64,000 nucleotides of DNA from Ideonella oryzae (GTDB lineage: Bacteria > Pseudomonadota > Gammaproteobacteria > Burkholderiales > Burkholderiaceae_C). The stretch is taken from positions 248,001 through 312,000 of the forward strand of contig NZ_JAMXMC010000004.1 of NCBI RefSeq assembly GCF_024055665.1. Direction: 5' to 3'. Under the pieces are notes generated by a model that was given only the letters and a program-made list of their open reading frames with translations, searched no databases and was not told where the DNA came from. Of this stretch, positions 31,481-40,864 are shown in pieces; position 1 is the first letter of the stretch, and each line of letters begins with the position of its first letter. A program made the translations under genes and the position numbers.

Positions 31481-31525
31481 TCTCGCCTGTCGCACCGGGG
31501 TGAGGCCTGAATTCAGGCCGCCCCG
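31476..31525 (+). promoter_or_regulatory. rho leader: -10 hexamer and GC-rich palindrome
   Basis: TATAAT (31476-31481) spans the trxA stop, with only a weak -35. It is followed by the perfect 16-base palindrome GGCCTGAATTCAGGCC (31504-31519), flanked by CGGGG (31496-31500) and CCCCG (31521-31525). No T run follows. rho is usually controlled by attenuation in its leader, so this 260-base trxA-rho gap is a plausible control region; nothing else is recognisable in it. Confidence 0.45.
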
Positions 31526-31741
31526 TGGCTGCAAACAGGCTTGAGGCCGCAGCGTCCGGAGCCCACCGGCTCCCTGGCACGCCAGATTCACGGCCCCCGC
31601 CCCCTCCAACCGTTTCCACGAGCATCGCGCCCTGATGGTCGCGACAAGGTGCTTGCCCTGAGGCGAGCCGGTCCCTGAGAGTTTTCATTCAGGTCCGTGT
31701 GCCCCTGCCCCCGTGGCGTTCCACCCCAAGGGTGACCCCCG

Positions 31742-33007
31742 ATGCATCTTTCTGAATTGAAGGCGCTTCACGTCTCCGCACTCATCACGATGGGTGAGGA
31801 GCTGGAGATCGACAACGTCGCTCGTCTGCGCAAGCAGGAGCTGATGTTCGCGATCATGAAGAAGCGCGCCAAGGCCGGTGAACAGGTCTTCGGTGACGGC
31901 GTGCTGGAAGTGCTGCCCGACGGCTTCGGCTTCCTGCGCTCGATCGACACCAGCTACATGGCGTCGACCGACGACATCTACCTGAGCCCCAGCCAGGTGC
32001 GCCGCTTCAACCTCCACACGGGTGACCTGGTGGAGGGTGAGGTGCGTGTGCCCAAGGATGGCGAGCGCTACTTCGCCCTGGTGAAGGTCGACCGTGTCAA
32101 CGGCCTGAGCCCGGAGGAGAACAAGCACAAGATCATGTTCGAGAACCTGACGCCCCTCTTCCCGAAAGAGGCGTTCAAGCTCGAGCGTGACGGCCTGAAG
32201 GCCGACGAGAACATCACCGGCCGCATCATCGATCTCATCGCCCCGATCGGCAAAGGCCAGCGCGCACTGCTGGTGGCCCAGCCCAAGACCGGCAAGACGA
32301 TGATGATGAAGCACATCGCCCACGCGCTGGTGGCCAACCATCCTGAGATCCACCTGATCGTGCTGCTGGTCGACGAGCGGCCGGAAGAAGTGACCGAGAT
32401 GGTGCGCACCGTGCGCGGCGAAGTCATCAGCTCCACCTTCGACGAACCCGCGGCCCGCCATGTGCAGGTGGCCGAGATGGTGATCGAACGCGCCAAGCGC
32501 CTGGTGGAACTGGGCAAGGACGTGGTCATCCTGCTGGACTCGATCACCCGCCTGGCCCGCGCCTACAACAACGTGCTGCCCAGCTCCGGCAAGGTGCTGA
32601 CCGGCGGTGTGGACGCCAACGCACTGCAGCGCCCCAAGCGCTTCTTCGGCGCCGCTCGCAATGTGGAGGAAGGCGGCTCGCTGACCATCATCGGCACCGC
32701 GCTGATCGACACCGGCTCCAAGATGGACGAGGTGATCTACGAGGAATTCAAGGGCACCGGCAACTGCGAAATCCACCTGGATCGCCGCATGGCCGAGAAG
32801 CGCGTCTACCCCTCGATCCTGATCAACAAGTCGGGCACCCGGCGCGAAGAGCTGCTGCTCAAGCCCGAGATCATGCAGAAGACGTGGATCCTGCGAAAGC
32901 TGCTCTACAACATGGACGAGATGGAGGCGATGGAATTCGTCCTCGACAAGATGAAGGCCTCCAAGAACAACCTCGACTTCTTCGACATGATGCGTCGGGG
33001 CGGCTGA
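31742..33007 (+). CDS. rho: Transcription termination factor Rho
   Basis: Hexameric RNA-dependent ATPase/helicase that ends transcription. It has 421 residues, the usual length without inserts. In order: the helical N-terminal [14 protein letters not shown], the cold-shock-like RNA-binding OB fold with DGFGFLRS, Walker A QPKTGKT near residue 181, Walker [17 protein letters not shown], and the Q/R loops with [20 protein letters not shown]. The Shine-Dalgarno site is weak. A stem GCCAGCG/CGCTGGC follows the stop (33019-33041). Confidence 0.97.
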   Translation: MHLSELKALHVSALITMGEELEIDNVARLRKQELMFAIMKKRAKAGEQVFGDGVLEVLPDGFGFLRSIDTSYMASTDDIYLSPSQVRRFNLHTGDLVEGEVRVPKDGERYFALVKVDRVNGLSPEENKHKIMFENLTPLFPKEAFKLERDGLKADENITGRIIDLIAPIGKGQRALLVAQPKTGKTMMMKHIAHALVANHPEIHLIVLLVDERPEEVTEMVRTVRGEVISSTFDEPAARHVQVAEMVIERAKRLVELGKDVVILLDSITRLARAYNNVLPSSGKVLTGGVDANALQRPKRFFGAARNVEEGGSLTIIGTALIDTGSKMDEVIYEEFKGTGNCEIHLDRRMAEKRVYPSILINKSGTRREELLLKPEIMQKTWILRKLLYNMDEMEAMEFVLDKMKASKNNLDFFDMMRRGG

Positions 33008-33061
33008 TGAGGCCACCCGCCAGCGGCCTGGAGTCGCTGGCGCAGCGCGGTATCTCTGCGC

Positions 33062-33090
33062 TATAATCTAGAGTTTTCCGCTGTCGGAAA
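33062..33090 (+). promoter_or_regulatory. rpmE2 -10 element and 5' leader hairpin
   Basis: A perfect TATAAT stands at 33062-33067, with a weak -35. The predicted transcript would begin almost at the stem TTTCCG (33075-33080)/CGGAAA (33085-33090) with a CTGT loop. A second hairpin, AGGCG-GAAA-CGCCT, lies at 33143-33156 between a purine-rich GGAAGG and the start codon. Confidence 0.5.
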
Positions 33091-33166
33091 GTGCGTGGGG
33101 CATGGGGCGTCACGTGGCTCCCGGCTCACCAGCGATGAAGGAAGGCGGAAACGCCTGCGAAGCGCC

Positions 33167-33424
33167 ATGAAAGAAGGCATCCACCCGAACTACCGCGAAG
33201 TCTGCTTCGTGGACCTGTCCAACGGTTTCAAGTTCGTGACGCGCTCGTGCGCGCCGACCAAGGAAATGGTCAAGATGGACGACGGCCGCGAGTTGCCGCT
33301 GTTCAAGCTGGAAACCTCCAGCGAATCGCACGCGTTCTACACCGGCCAGCAAAAGAGCGTCGACACGCTGGGCGGCCGCGTCGAGAAGTTCCGCAACAAG
33401 TTCGCCCACCTCAGCAAGAAGTGA
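33167..33424 (+). CDS. rpmE2: 50S ribosomal protein L31 type B
   Basis: Ribosomal L31 of the 'C minus' type that lacks the zinc-binding CxxC pairs; it has 85 residues. [20 protein letters not shown] and [20 protein letters not shown] are family-typical. Zinc-free L31 copies often replace the zinc form when zinc is scarce, but whether a second L31 exists here is outside the window. The long frame upstream of 33167 is not conserved. No Shine-Dalgarno site is next to the ATG; GGAAGG at 33140-33145 lies beyond a small hairpin. Confidence 0.95.
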   Translation: MKEGIHPNYREVCFVDLSNGFKFVTRSCAPTKEMVKMDDGRELPLFKLETSSESHAFYTGQQKSVDTLGGRVEKFRNKFAHLSKK

Positions 33425-33430
33425 TGGCGC

Positions 33431-33453
33431 GGGGCCGCACATGTGGCGGCCCC
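33431..33453 (+). other. GC-rich hairpin after rpmE2
   Basis: GGGGCCGC (33431-33438) pairs with GCGGCCCC (33446-33453) around a seven-base loop, seven bases after the rpmE2 stop. No T run follows. It probably protects the 3' end ahead of the real terminator at 33478. Confidence 0.55.
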
Positions 33454-33477
33454 TCCCGTGCGAACACGGAACAAGAA

Positions 33478-33502
33478 GGCAGCCTGTGGCTGCCTTTTTT
33501 TT
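33478..33502 (+). terminator. Strong intrinsic terminator of rpmE2
   Basis: GGCAGCC (33478-33484) and GGCTGCC (33488-33494) form a perfect seven-base stem with a TGT loop, preceded by AAGAA and followed by eight T. Confidence 0.92.
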
Positions 33503-33549
33503 CGTCGGTCCCAACCCTGTGGCCGAAGCCTGTTTGGCATCATTGACCC

Positions 33550-35205
33550 GTGAACCTTCCGACCCCTGCCGTCGTCCCGCAGCGTGCCGTCGAGCGCCTG
33601 CCACGCATCGCCCTGCTGCTGTTCTGCGCCGCCTACCTGCTGCCCGGGCTGTTCGGGCGGGATCCATGGCGCAACGCTGACCTGACGGCCTACGGCTACA
33701 TGTGGGGCCTGGCCCAGGGCCGCATGGACTGGTGGGCACCCTCGCTGGGGGGCCTGCCACCGGAAACCGCGCTGCTTCCGCACTGGCTGGGCGCCTGGTC
33801 AGTCCAGTTGCTGGGGCCGTGGATGGACCCAGCCCTGGCGGCGCGACTGCCCTTCGCCCTGCTGCTGGCCCTGACCCTGGGGCTGATCTGGTACGCCACG
33901 TACCACCTGGCCCGCACCGATGCGGCCCAGCCGCTGCCCTTTGCCTTCGGCGGTGAAGCCGATCCTGTCGGCTATGCCCGCACGCTGGCCGATGGCGCCC
34001 TGCTGGCCACCATCGGCACGCTGGGCCTGCTGCAGCTGGGGCATGAAACCACGCCGGAGCTGATGCAGCTGAGTCTGGTGGCCCTGTTCACCTGGGCCCT
34101 GGCGGCAGCTCCAGGGGGGATCTGGACAGCCCGTCTGGCCGTCATCGTCGCACTGCCCGCGCTGGCCCTGTCCGGCGCGCCCAGCATGTCGTTGGGCATG
34201 GGCCTGATCGCGGTGCTGATCAGCCCCCACTCCCGCTATCCGGCCATGCGCAAGATGGTGCCCTGGCTGATCGCCGGCATGGTGCTCGGACTGGCGGCCG
34301 CCACCGCCACCCATGCCTGGCAGTGGCGCATCGAAACCCATCTGGACGCTGGTGCCTGGGCGGGCTTTGCCCGCCTGCTCCTGTGGTTCACCTGGCCCAC
34401 ACTGCCGCTGTCCGCCTGGACGCTCTGGCGCTGGCGCGGCCACTGGACACAGCGGCACATCAGCATCCCCTTGGGCAGCGTCCTGGTCGGTCTGGTGGCG
34501 TCGGCCGCCATGGGTGGCTCGGACCGGGCCCTGCTGCTGGCGGTGCCCGGAATGGCCATCCTGGCGGCCTTCTCGCTGCCCACCCTTCAGCGCGGCGCCA
34601 GCGCGGCAATCGACTGGTTCTCGGTCTTCTTCTTCAGTGTCTCTGCCCTGGCTGTCTGGGTGATCTACAGCTCCATCCAGCTGAACCTGCCCCCGAAGCC
34701 CCTGCAGCATCTGCAACGCCTGGCACCTGGATTCGAGCCCTCCTTCTCGCCGGTTCATCTGGCCTTTGCCATCGCGGGCACACTGGCTTGGCTGTGGCTG
34801 GTGCGCTGGCGCACCTCACGGCATCGGCATCCACTCTGGAAGAGCCTGGTGCTGCCGGCCAGTGGCGTGGCCCTGACCTGGCTGCTCACGATGACCCTGC
34901 TCCTGCCCGTGGTGGACTACGCCCGCAGCACGCGTCCGCTGGTGCAGCGCATTGCCCGTTTCGTGCCCGCGGGCGAGTGCATCCGGGCACCGGACCTCAG
35001 CCGCACCCACCTGGCCGGCCTCGAGGTGTTCGGTGGCTATGCGCTGGATGCTGCGGCCGAACCCAGCCTGCACTGCCGATTCCTGCTGGTCATGACGCGC
35101 ACCCCCTCGCTGGCGCAGGCGCCTTCAGGCTGGACTGAGGTGGCCCGCATCCGACGACCGGTCGATGGCCGTGAGTACTTCACCCTCTATCGGGCAGCCC
35201 CCTGA
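33550..35205 (+). CDS. GT-C-like (ArnT/PMT family) membrane protein
   Basis: A 551-residue inner-membrane protein with about 10-12 hydrophobic segments. The first large periplasmic loop, GLFGRDPWRNADLTAYGYMW, contains the acidic D..D pattern used by lipid-linked GT-C glycosyltransferases such as ArnT. It has a soluble C-terminal domain (about 460-551) with two Cys (CIRAPDL, LHCRFLL) that may form a disulfide. It probably transfers a sugar from an undecaprenyl carrier, perhaps to lipid A or a protein; this is inference. The start is GTG at 33550 with no clear Shine-Dalgarno site, so the exact N-terminus is uncertain. Confidence 0.72.
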   Translation: MNLPTPAVVPQRAVERLPRIALLLFCAAYLLPGLFGRDPWRNADLTAYGYMWGLAQGRMDWWAPSLGGLPPETALLPHWLGAWSVQLLGPWMDPALAARLPFALLLALTLGLIWYATYHLARTDAAQPLPFAFGGEADPVGYARTLADGALLATIGTLGLLQLGHETTPELMQLSLVALFTWALAAAPGGIWTARLAVIVALPALALSGAPSMSLGMGLIAVLISPHSRYPAMRKMVPWLIAGMVLGLAAATATHAWQWRIETHLDAGAWAGFARLLLWFTWPTLPLSAWTLWRWRGHWTQRHISIPLGSVLVGLVASAAMGGSDRALLLAVPGMAILAAFSLPTLQRGASAAIDWFSVFFFSVSALAVWVIYSSIQLNLPPKPLQHLQRLAPGFEPSFSPVHLAFAIAGTLAWLWLVRWRTSRHRHPLWKSLVLPASGVALTWLLTMTLLLPVVDYARSTRPLVQRIARFVPAGECIRAPDLSRTHLAGLEVFGGYALDAAAEPSLHCRFLLVMTRTPSLAQAPSGWTEVARIRRPVDGREYFTLYRAAP

Positions 35206-35241
35206 AAGCCCCTCGGCGGGTGGCCGGGACTGACTGCCTGC

Positions 35242-36582
35242 TCAGAAAGAAACCGGTTCAGCAGGCTGCGTCTGCGACAGGGCCTGCACCCGGGCCGCTG
35301 GCAGCACCAGCGTGAAGCACGAACCGTGTCCGAGTTCGCTGGTGATGCGCAACTCGCCGCCGTGGCGCTGCGCCACATGCTTGACGATGGACAGGCCCAG
35401 ACCAGTGCCACCGGTCTCGCGTGAACGGCTCCCATCCACGCGGTAGAAGCGCTCGGCCAGCCGAGGAAGGTGCTCCGGCGCAATGCCTGCGCCACTGTCG
35501 TTCACACGAATCTCCAGCCCGCCGTCCACCCGCGACACGGTCGACACGCGGATGGTGCCCCCCTCCGGGGTGTAGCGGATGGCATTGTTGACGAGGTTGC
35601 CGATGCCGCTCTGCAGTTCCACTTCGCTGCCGGCCACCTGCCAGACGCCCCAGTCGAATTCCAGCGGATGTCGCCCGGCCGACAGCCCACGGGCCTCGGC
35701 CTCGACCGCTGCGCCGACGCGGGCCAGGGGCCACCATTGGTCTGTCGGGGGGCGCGGGCTGTCTTCCAGCCGCGCCAAGGCCAACAAGTCGCCCACCAGG
35801 GACTGCATGCGCCGGGTCTGCTGGGCCATCAACCCCAGCACCCGCTGCCGCTCCACCTCGGTCAGTGGCAGCGAAGACATGGTTTCGACGAAGCCGGCGA
35901 GCACGGTCAGTGGCGTCCGAATTTCGTGCGACACGTTGGCCACAAAATCCCGCCGGGTCTTGTCCGCGCGTTCGCGGGCCGTCACGTCCTGGGTCAGCAG
36001 CAGGCGCTGCCCTTCGCCATAGGGACGCACGACGATGGAAATCAGGCCGGTCCCACCCGGCGCAGGAATTTGCACCGACTGCTCGTGGTTGCGGGCATGC
36101 AGGTGGGCCACAAAGGCCGGTGCGCGAACGAGGTTGGTGATGCGCTGGCGCAGATCCCGGTGAGCGTCGAGCCCCAGATGATCGGCCGCCATCTGGTTGC
36201 ACCATTCGATCTGCTCGCCGGCGTCCAGCATCAGCACCCCGTTGGGCGAGGCCTCGATGCCGTTGAGGAACTGCTGAAGCTGGTCTTGCTCGCGCCGGGT
36301 GTCCCTCTCACGCTTGCGGATGACCCGCTCGGCCCGTGCGGAGAGTTCGCCCCAAAAACCGCCCATGACCGGGGCATCGGTGTCCTGGTGACCACTGAGC
36401 CAGCGCAGCAGCCGCACCCCGCGCCAACTGTCGACCAGACAGACCAGAGCACTCGCCAGGCCGGCCCCGCCCACTGCGCCCCACAGGGCCCAGGCTGAAT
36501 CGGCCAGAACCCAGGCCCCCGCCGTGGCGGCCCCAGCCACAGCCAGGACCATCAAGAGCACCCTCGGTGCCAACCAGAACAT
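35242..36582 (-). CDS. phoR: Phosphate regulon sensor histidine kinase
   Basis: Membrane kinase that phosphorylates PhoB when phosphate is low; its activity is set by the PstSCAB-PhoU complex. The 446 residues have two N-terminal membrane helices (about 7-50), a charged linker, a PAS domain (about 105-200), the HisKA motif FVANVSHEIRTPLTVLAG with His219, and an HATPase domain with N box NLVNNAIRYTPEGG and G boxes NDSGAGI and GGTGLGLSIV. It is last in the leftward pst-pho operon, 42 bases after phoB. Confidence 0.95.
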   Translation of the reverse strand: MFWLAPRVLLMVLAVAGAATAGAWVLADSAWALWGAVGGAGLASALVCLVDSWRGVRLLRWLSGHQDTDAPVMGGFWGELSARAERVIRKRERDTRREQDQLQQFLNGIEASPNGVLMLDAGEQIEWCNQMAADHLGLDAHRDLRQRITNLVRAPAFVAHLHARNHEQSVQIPAPGGTGLISIVVRPYGEGQRLLLTQDVTARERADKTRRDFVANVSHEIRTPLTVLAGFVETMSSLPLTEVERQRVLGLMAQQTRRMQSLVGDLLALARLEDSPRPPTDQWWPLARVGAAVEAEARGLSAGRHPLEFDWGVWQVAGSEVELQSGIGNLVNNAIRYTPEGGTIRVSTVSRVDGGLEIRVNDSGAGIAPEHLPRLAERFYRVDGSRSRETGGTGLGLSIVKHVAQRHGGELRITSELGHGSCFTLVLPAARVQALSQTQPAEPVSF

Positions 36583-36624
36583 GCCGCTCTCGCCCTTCGC
36601 CTGTTGCCCTGTGGTCCGCCGTCC

Positions 36625-37326
36625 TCAGTGGGAGGACACCGCGACCTGCTGGGTCAGGCGATAACCCGCCCCCCGGACCGTCTCGATCATCTGGGCGCAG
36701 CGCGCCGGCGTGAGTGCCTCACGCAGGCGTTTGACATGCACATCGACCGTGCGCTCCTCAATGAACACATGGTCGCCCCAGACACGGTCCAACAACTGGG
36801 CGCGGCTGTGCACCCGTTCGGGGTGGGTCATCAGGAAGTGGAGCAGGCGGAACTCGGTCGGTCCCAGCTTGAGATCCACGCCATTGCGGCTGACCCGGCG
36901 AGTCGACGGATCCAGGCGCAGGCCACCCACCTCGACCGCAGAGTCGAGCGCCTCGGGCACCCGGCGGCGCAGCACGGCCCGGATGCGGGCCAGCAGTTCC
37001 TGGGTCGAGAAGGGCTTGGTCAGGTAATCATCGGCACCCGCATCCAATCCGGCCACCTTGTCGCTCTCATCCGCACGGGCGGTGAGCATGATGATGGGCA
37101 GTTCCTTGGTGCGGGCCTCGCCACGCCAGCGCCGGGCCAGCGCCACGCCGGATTGGCCTGGCAGCATCCAGTCCAGCAAGACCAGATCCGGCAGCACCGC
37201 GTCCACGGCCATCTGGGCCTGGTCGGCGTTCTCGGCCAGCGTCACCTCGAAGCCTGCGTGGCGCAGGTTGATGGCGATGAGTTCCGCGATCGCCGATTCG
37301 TCTTCAACCACCAGCACGGCAGGCAT
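36625..37326 (-). CDS. phoB: Phosphate regulon response regulator
   Basis: OmpR/PhoB-type transcription activator of Pho genes, 233 residues. The receiver domain has the acidic pocket EDE at 8-10 and phospho-acceptor Asp52 in LVLLDWMLPG. The winged-helix DNA-binding domain ends with VWGDHVFIEERTVDVHVKRLR, whose recognition helix matches PhoB. GGGAGG stands before the ATG. It lies between phoU and phoR in the phosphate operon. Confidence 0.96.
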   Translation of the reverse strand: MPAVLVVEDESAIAELIAINLRHAGFEVTLAENADQAQMAVDAVLPDLVLLDWMLPGQSGVALARRWRGEARTKELPIIMLTARADESDKVAGLDAGADDYLTKPFSTQELLARIRAVLRRRVPEALDSAVEVGGLRLDPSTRRVSRNGVDLKLGPTEFRLLHFLMTHPERVHSRAQLLDRVWGDHVFIEERTVDVHVKRLREALTPARCAQMIETVRGAGYRLTQQVAVSSH

Positions 37327-37342
37327 CTCGTTCCTCCCGGGC

Positions 37343-38059
37343 TCAGTTGCGGGTCAGGGCGACGGTCTCGACCGTCTCGACCGGGTTGTGGCGAACGTCC
37401 GTGCCCTTGACGATGTAGATGATCTGCTCGGCCAGGTTCTTGGCGTGGTCACCCACGCGCTCAATGGCCTTGGCCACGAACACCAGGTCGATGCTGGCCG
37501 AGATGGTGCGGGGATCTTCCATCATGTAGGTGATGAGCTTGCGCATCATCCCCTCGAATTCCTGGTCGATCTGGTTGTCGTTCTTGATGACTTCCAGAGC
37601 CTGCACGGTGTCCAGGCGGGCGAAGGCATCCAGGGCCTTGCGCAGCGAGGCCGTGGCCAGCGTGGCCTCGAAGGACACGTCCGACACCGGCAGGCGCAGG
37701 CGGCTGAAAACGCCGGTGTTGATCAAACGCTGCACCGTGCGGGCGATGCGAGCGGCCTCGTCGCCCACGCGCTCGAGGTTGCCGATGGTCTTGGAGATGG
37801 CGATCAGCAGGCGCAGGTCGCGCGCGGTGGGCTGGCGGCGGGCGATGATGGCCGACAGGTCGGCATCGATCTCCACCTCCTGCTGGTTCACACGTTCTTC
37901 CATCGCCAACACCTGGCTGGCGGTCTCGGCGCTGTAGTTGGTCAGGGCGTAGATGGCCTGAGCCACCTGGGCTTCCACCAGGCCGCCCATTTCGAGCACG
38001 CGGGTGGACACCGCGCTGAGCTCGGCGTCGAACTGGGTCGAGAGATGCTTGTCCGTCAT
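37343..38059 (-). CDS. phoU: Phosphate signalling protein PhoU
   Basis: Dimeric two-bundle helical protein that links the Pst transporter to PhoR and keeps the Pho regulon off when phosphate is ample. The 238 residues contain the two metal-binding E/DxxxD repeats of PhoU (around RVGDEAARIARTV and ERVGDHAKNLAEQI). It lies between pstB and phoB on the same strand. Confidence 0.95.
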   Translation of the reverse strand: MTDKHLSTQFDAELSAVSTRVLEMGGLVEAQVAQAIYALTNYSAETASQVLAMEERVNQQEVEIDADLSAIIARRQPTARDLRLLIAISKTIGNLERVGDEAARIARTVQRLINTGVFSRLRLPVSDVSFEATLATASLRKALDAFARLDTVQALEVIKNDNQIDQEFEGMMRKLITYMMEDPRTISASIDLVFVAKAIERVGDHAKNLAEQIIYIVKGTDVRHNPVETVETVALTRN

Positions 38060-38094
38060 GGTCGTGATCCTCTTGGGATTCCGCAGCGGGCCGG

Positions 38095-38880
38095 TCAGCC
38101 GAAGCGGCCGGTGATGTAGTCTTCCGTGTCCTTCTTCTTGGGCTTCATGAAGAGTTCACGGGTGGGGCCGAATTCAACCAAGTCGCCCAGGTACATGTAG
38201 GCGGTGTAGTCGGACACGCGGGCGGCCTGCTGCATGTTGTGGGTGACGATCACCACGGTGTAGTCGCTCTTGAGCTCAGTGATGAGCTCCTCGACCTTGC
38301 CGGTGGAGATCGGGTCCAGCGCCGAGCAAGGCTCATCCAGCAGCAACACCTCAGGCTTGATGGCGATGCCACGGGCGATGCACAGGCGCTGCTGCTGGCC
38401 GCCGGACAGGCCCGAGCCGCTCTGGCCCAGCTTGTCCTTGACCTCGTTCCACAGCGCGGCCTTCTTCAGCGCCCACTCCACTCGCTCGTCCATCTCGACG
38501 CGCGAGAGGTTCTCGAACAGTTTCACACCGAAGGCGATGTTGTCGTAGATCGACATCGGGAACGGTGTGGGCTTCTGGAAGACCATGCCGACCTTGGCGC
38601 GGATCAGTGACACGTCCAGCTTGCTGTCCAGCACGTTCTCGCCGTCCACCAGGATCTCGCCTTCGGCGCGCTGTTCGGGGTAGAGCTCGAACATGCGGTT
38701 GAAGGTGCGCAGCAGGGTGGACTTGCCGCAGCCCGACGGGCCGATGAAGGCGGTGGCCTTCTTCTCGGGGATCTCGAGGTTGATGTGCTTGAGCGCGTGG
38801 AAGCTGCCGTAGTAGAAGTTCAGGTCCCGCACCGAGATCTTGGCCTTCTCGGTCACGCTGGTATCGACTTTTGCGTCCAT
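38095..38880 (-). CDS. pstB: Phosphate ABC transporter ATP-binding protein
   Basis: ATPase of the high-affinity phosphate importer. The 261 residues contain Walker [10 protein letters not shown], the signature LSGGQQQRL, Walker [15 protein letters not shown] and the H-loop [15 protein letters not shown]. The PstB-specific [16 protein letters not shown] segment separates it from other importers. The spacing to pstA (19 bases) and phoU (35 bases) fits one operon. Confidence 0.97.
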   Translation of the reverse strand: MDAKVDTSVTEKAKISVRDLNFYYGSFHALKHINLEIPEKKATAFIGPSGCGKSTLLRTFNRMFELYPEQRAEGEILVDGENVLDSKLDVSLIRAKVGMVFQKPTPFPMSIYDNIAFGVKLFENLSRVEMDERVEWALKKAALWNEVKDKLGQSGSGLSGGQQQRLCIARGIAIKPEVLLLDEPCSALDPISTGKVEELITELKSDYTVVIVTHNMQQAARVSDYTAYMYLGDLVEFGPTRELFMKPKKKDTEDYITGRFG

Positions 38881-38899
38881 GACGTCTGCCTGTGAGGGA

Positions 38900-39766
38900 T
38901 TACTGTTGCTTGCGGAAGAAGACCCGCGCGATGATGTTGAGCGTCAGGACGCCCATCGTGATCAGGAAAACGCCGGCCCAGGCCAGCTTCTGCCAGTTCT
39001 CGTAGGGGCTCATGGCGAACTTGAAGATGGTCACCGGCAGGCTGGCCATCGGCTGGCCCAGGTTGGACGTCCAGAACTGGTTGGACAGCGCGGTGAAGAG
39101 CAGCGGCGCCGTCTCGCCCGAGATGCGGGCCAGAGCCAGCAGCACACCGGTCACCACACCCGAGCGTGCCGAGCGCAGCGTGACCGACAGGATCACCTTC
39201 CACTTCGGCGTGCCCAGGGCATAGGCCGACTCGCGCAGCGCATGCGGCACCAGGCTCAGCATGTTCTCAGTCGTGCGGATGACCACCGGGATGACGATCA
39301 GGGCCAAGGCGATCACCCCAGCCCAGCCGGAGAAGGTCTTCATCGGCGCCACGGCCACCGAATAGACGAACAGGCCGATCACGATCGAAGGCGCCGACAG
39401 CAGGATGTCGTTGATGAACTGGGTGATGCGGCCCAGCCAGTTGTCCTTGCCGTACTCGGCCAGATAGATGCCGGCCATCATGCCGATGGGCGTGCCAATC
39501 GCCGTGGCCAGCGTCACCATCATCAGCGAGCCGTAGATGGCGTTGGCCAGACCGCCGATCTCGGCCTGCGGTGGCGGGGTCATCTCGGTGAACACCGAGA
39601 AGGTCAGCCCCCCCACGCCCAGGCGGAAGGTTTCCCAGAGGATCCACAGCAGCCAGAACACGCCGAAGGCCATGGCTCCCAGCGAGAGCGTCAGCGCCAC
39701 CGCGTTGACACGCTTGCGGCGGTTGTGCAGGCGCATGCGGCCTGCGTCGAGTGCAGCCAGACTCAC
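38900..39766 (-). CDS. pstA: Phosphate ABC transporter permease PstA
   Basis: Inner-membrane channel subunit that pairs with PstC. The 288 residues have six hydrophobic segments and the EAA-type loop [22 protein letters not shown] that docks PstB. Translation starts at GTG 39766, overlapping the pstC stop in GTGA, so translation is coupled. Confidence 0.95.
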   Translation of the reverse strand: MSLAALDAGRMRLHNRRKRVNAVALTLSLGAMAFGVFWLLWILWETFRLGVGGLTFSVFTEMTPPPQAEIGGLANAIYGSLMMVTLATAIGTPIGMMAGIYLAEYGKDNWLGRITQFINDILLSAPSIVIGLFVYSVAVAPMKTFSGWAGVIALALIVIPVVIRTTENMLSLVPHALRESAYALGTPKWKVILSVTLRSARSGVVTGVLLALARISGETAPLLFTALSNQFWTSNLGQPMASLPVTIFKFAMSPYENWQKLAWAGVFLITMGVLTLNIIARVFFRKQQ

Positions 39767-40791
39767 GAGCGGCTCCCTTCGTTCTTCTTGAGCCGCATCA
39801 GCAGCAGCTTGGACAGGGCCAGCACCACGAAGGTGATGAAGAACAGCACCAGGCCCAGGTAGATCAGCGAGGCCTGGTGCAGGCCTTCACCCGCTTCGGC
39901 GAATTCATTGGCCAGCGCGGAGGTGATGCTGTTGCCCGGCTCGAACAGCGAGATCGAGGACAGCTGGTTCATGTTGCCGATCACGAACGTGACCGCCATG
40001 GTTTCGCCCAGCGCCCGGCCCAGGCCCAGCATGATGCCGCCGATGACACCGGTCTTGGTGTAGGGCAGCACGACCCTGGAGACCACCTCCCAGGTGGTCG
40101 AACCCAGCCCGTAGGCCGACTCCTTGAGCATGGGGGGCGTCACCTCGAACACGTCCCGCATCACCGAGGCGATGAAGGGAATGATCATGATGGCCAGGAT
40201 GATGCCGGCCGAGAGCATGCCCAGACCCACGGGTGGACCGGAGAACAGTGTGCCCAGCACCGGCACACTGCCGAACAGATTCTGCAGGGGCTGCTGCACC
40301 CAGGTGGCCAGCAGCGGACCGAAGACCAGCAGGCCCCACATGCCGTACACGATGGACGGCACGGCGGCCAGCAGTTCGACCGCAACCCCCAGCGGGCGCT
40401 TGAGCCACTGAGGCGAGAGTTCGGTCAGGAACAGGGCGATGCCGAAACTCACCGGCACCGCGATCAGCAACGCAATGAACGAAGTCATCAGCGTGCCGTA
40501 GATCATCACCAGGCCGCCGTACTGGTCTCCGACGGGATCCCATTCGGATCGCCAGAGGAACGACAGGCCGTATTCGCGGATGGCGGGCATGGCGCCGGCC
40601 AACAGTGACAACAGGATGCCCAGCAACAGGGCCAGGGTCAGCCAGGCGGCACCCAGCGCCGCCATGGCAAACAGGCGGTCCGCCCAGGGCACGCGGACGC
40701 GCCGCGGTGCCGGCTTGCCGGCAGGAGAAGTCTTTGCCATCGCACCATCATTGGACAGGGGATTGGCAGGCATCGTAGCAGTCACGTTCAC
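39763..40791 (-). CDS. pstC: Phosphate ABC transporter permease PstC
   Basis: Second channel subunit of the phosphate importer, 342 residues from a GTG start; ATG at 40773 is an alternative start six codons in. The first membrane helix follows a basic N-terminal tail; six segments follow, with the coupling loop [47 protein letters not shown] is a PstC-typical periplasmic region (about residues 75-100). It is 73 bases from pstS, with a stem-loop in the gap. Confidence 0.94.
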   Translation of the reverse strand: MNVTATMPANPLSNDGAMAKTSPAGKPAPRRVRVPWADRLFAMAALGAAWLTLALLLGILLSLLAGAMPAIREYGLSFLWRSEWDPVGDQYGGLVMIYGTLMTSFIALLIAVPVSFGIALFLTELSPQWLKRPLGVAVELLAAVPSIVYGMWGLLVFGPLLATWVQQPLQNLFGSVPVLGTLFSGPPVGLGMLSAGIILAIMIIPFIASVMRDVFEVTPPMLKESAYGLGSTTWEVVSRVVLPYTKTGVIGGIMLGLGRALGETMAVTFVIGNMNQLSSISLFEPGNSITSALANEFAEAGEGLHQASLIYLGLVLFFITFVVLALSKLLLMRLKKNEGSRS

Positions 40792-40813
40792 AGCTCCGTG
40801 GGTGCGCGCAAGC

Positions 40814-40839
40814 GCCGGACTGCCCTGAGGACAGCCGGC
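40814..40839 (-). other. Stem-loop between pstS and pstC
   Basis: GCCGG (40814-40818) plus CTG (40820-40822) pair with CAG-CCGGC (40832-40839), with one bulged base and a nine-base loop. No T run follows on the minus strand. Such an intercistronic hairpin can stabilise pstS mRNA and lower expression of the downstream permease genes. Confidence 0.45.
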
Positions 40840-40864
40840 ACTTGCTGGCAGGGGGCAGCCCTGA

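Noticed and set aside
31496-31525. Intrinsic terminator after trxA
   Set aside because: The hairpin is strong but is followed by GC-rich sequence, not a T run.
33095-33166. N-terminal extension of L31 from 33095
   Set aside because: It would cover the leader just after TATAAT and has no likeness to L31; [10 protein letters not shown] at 33167 is the conserved start.
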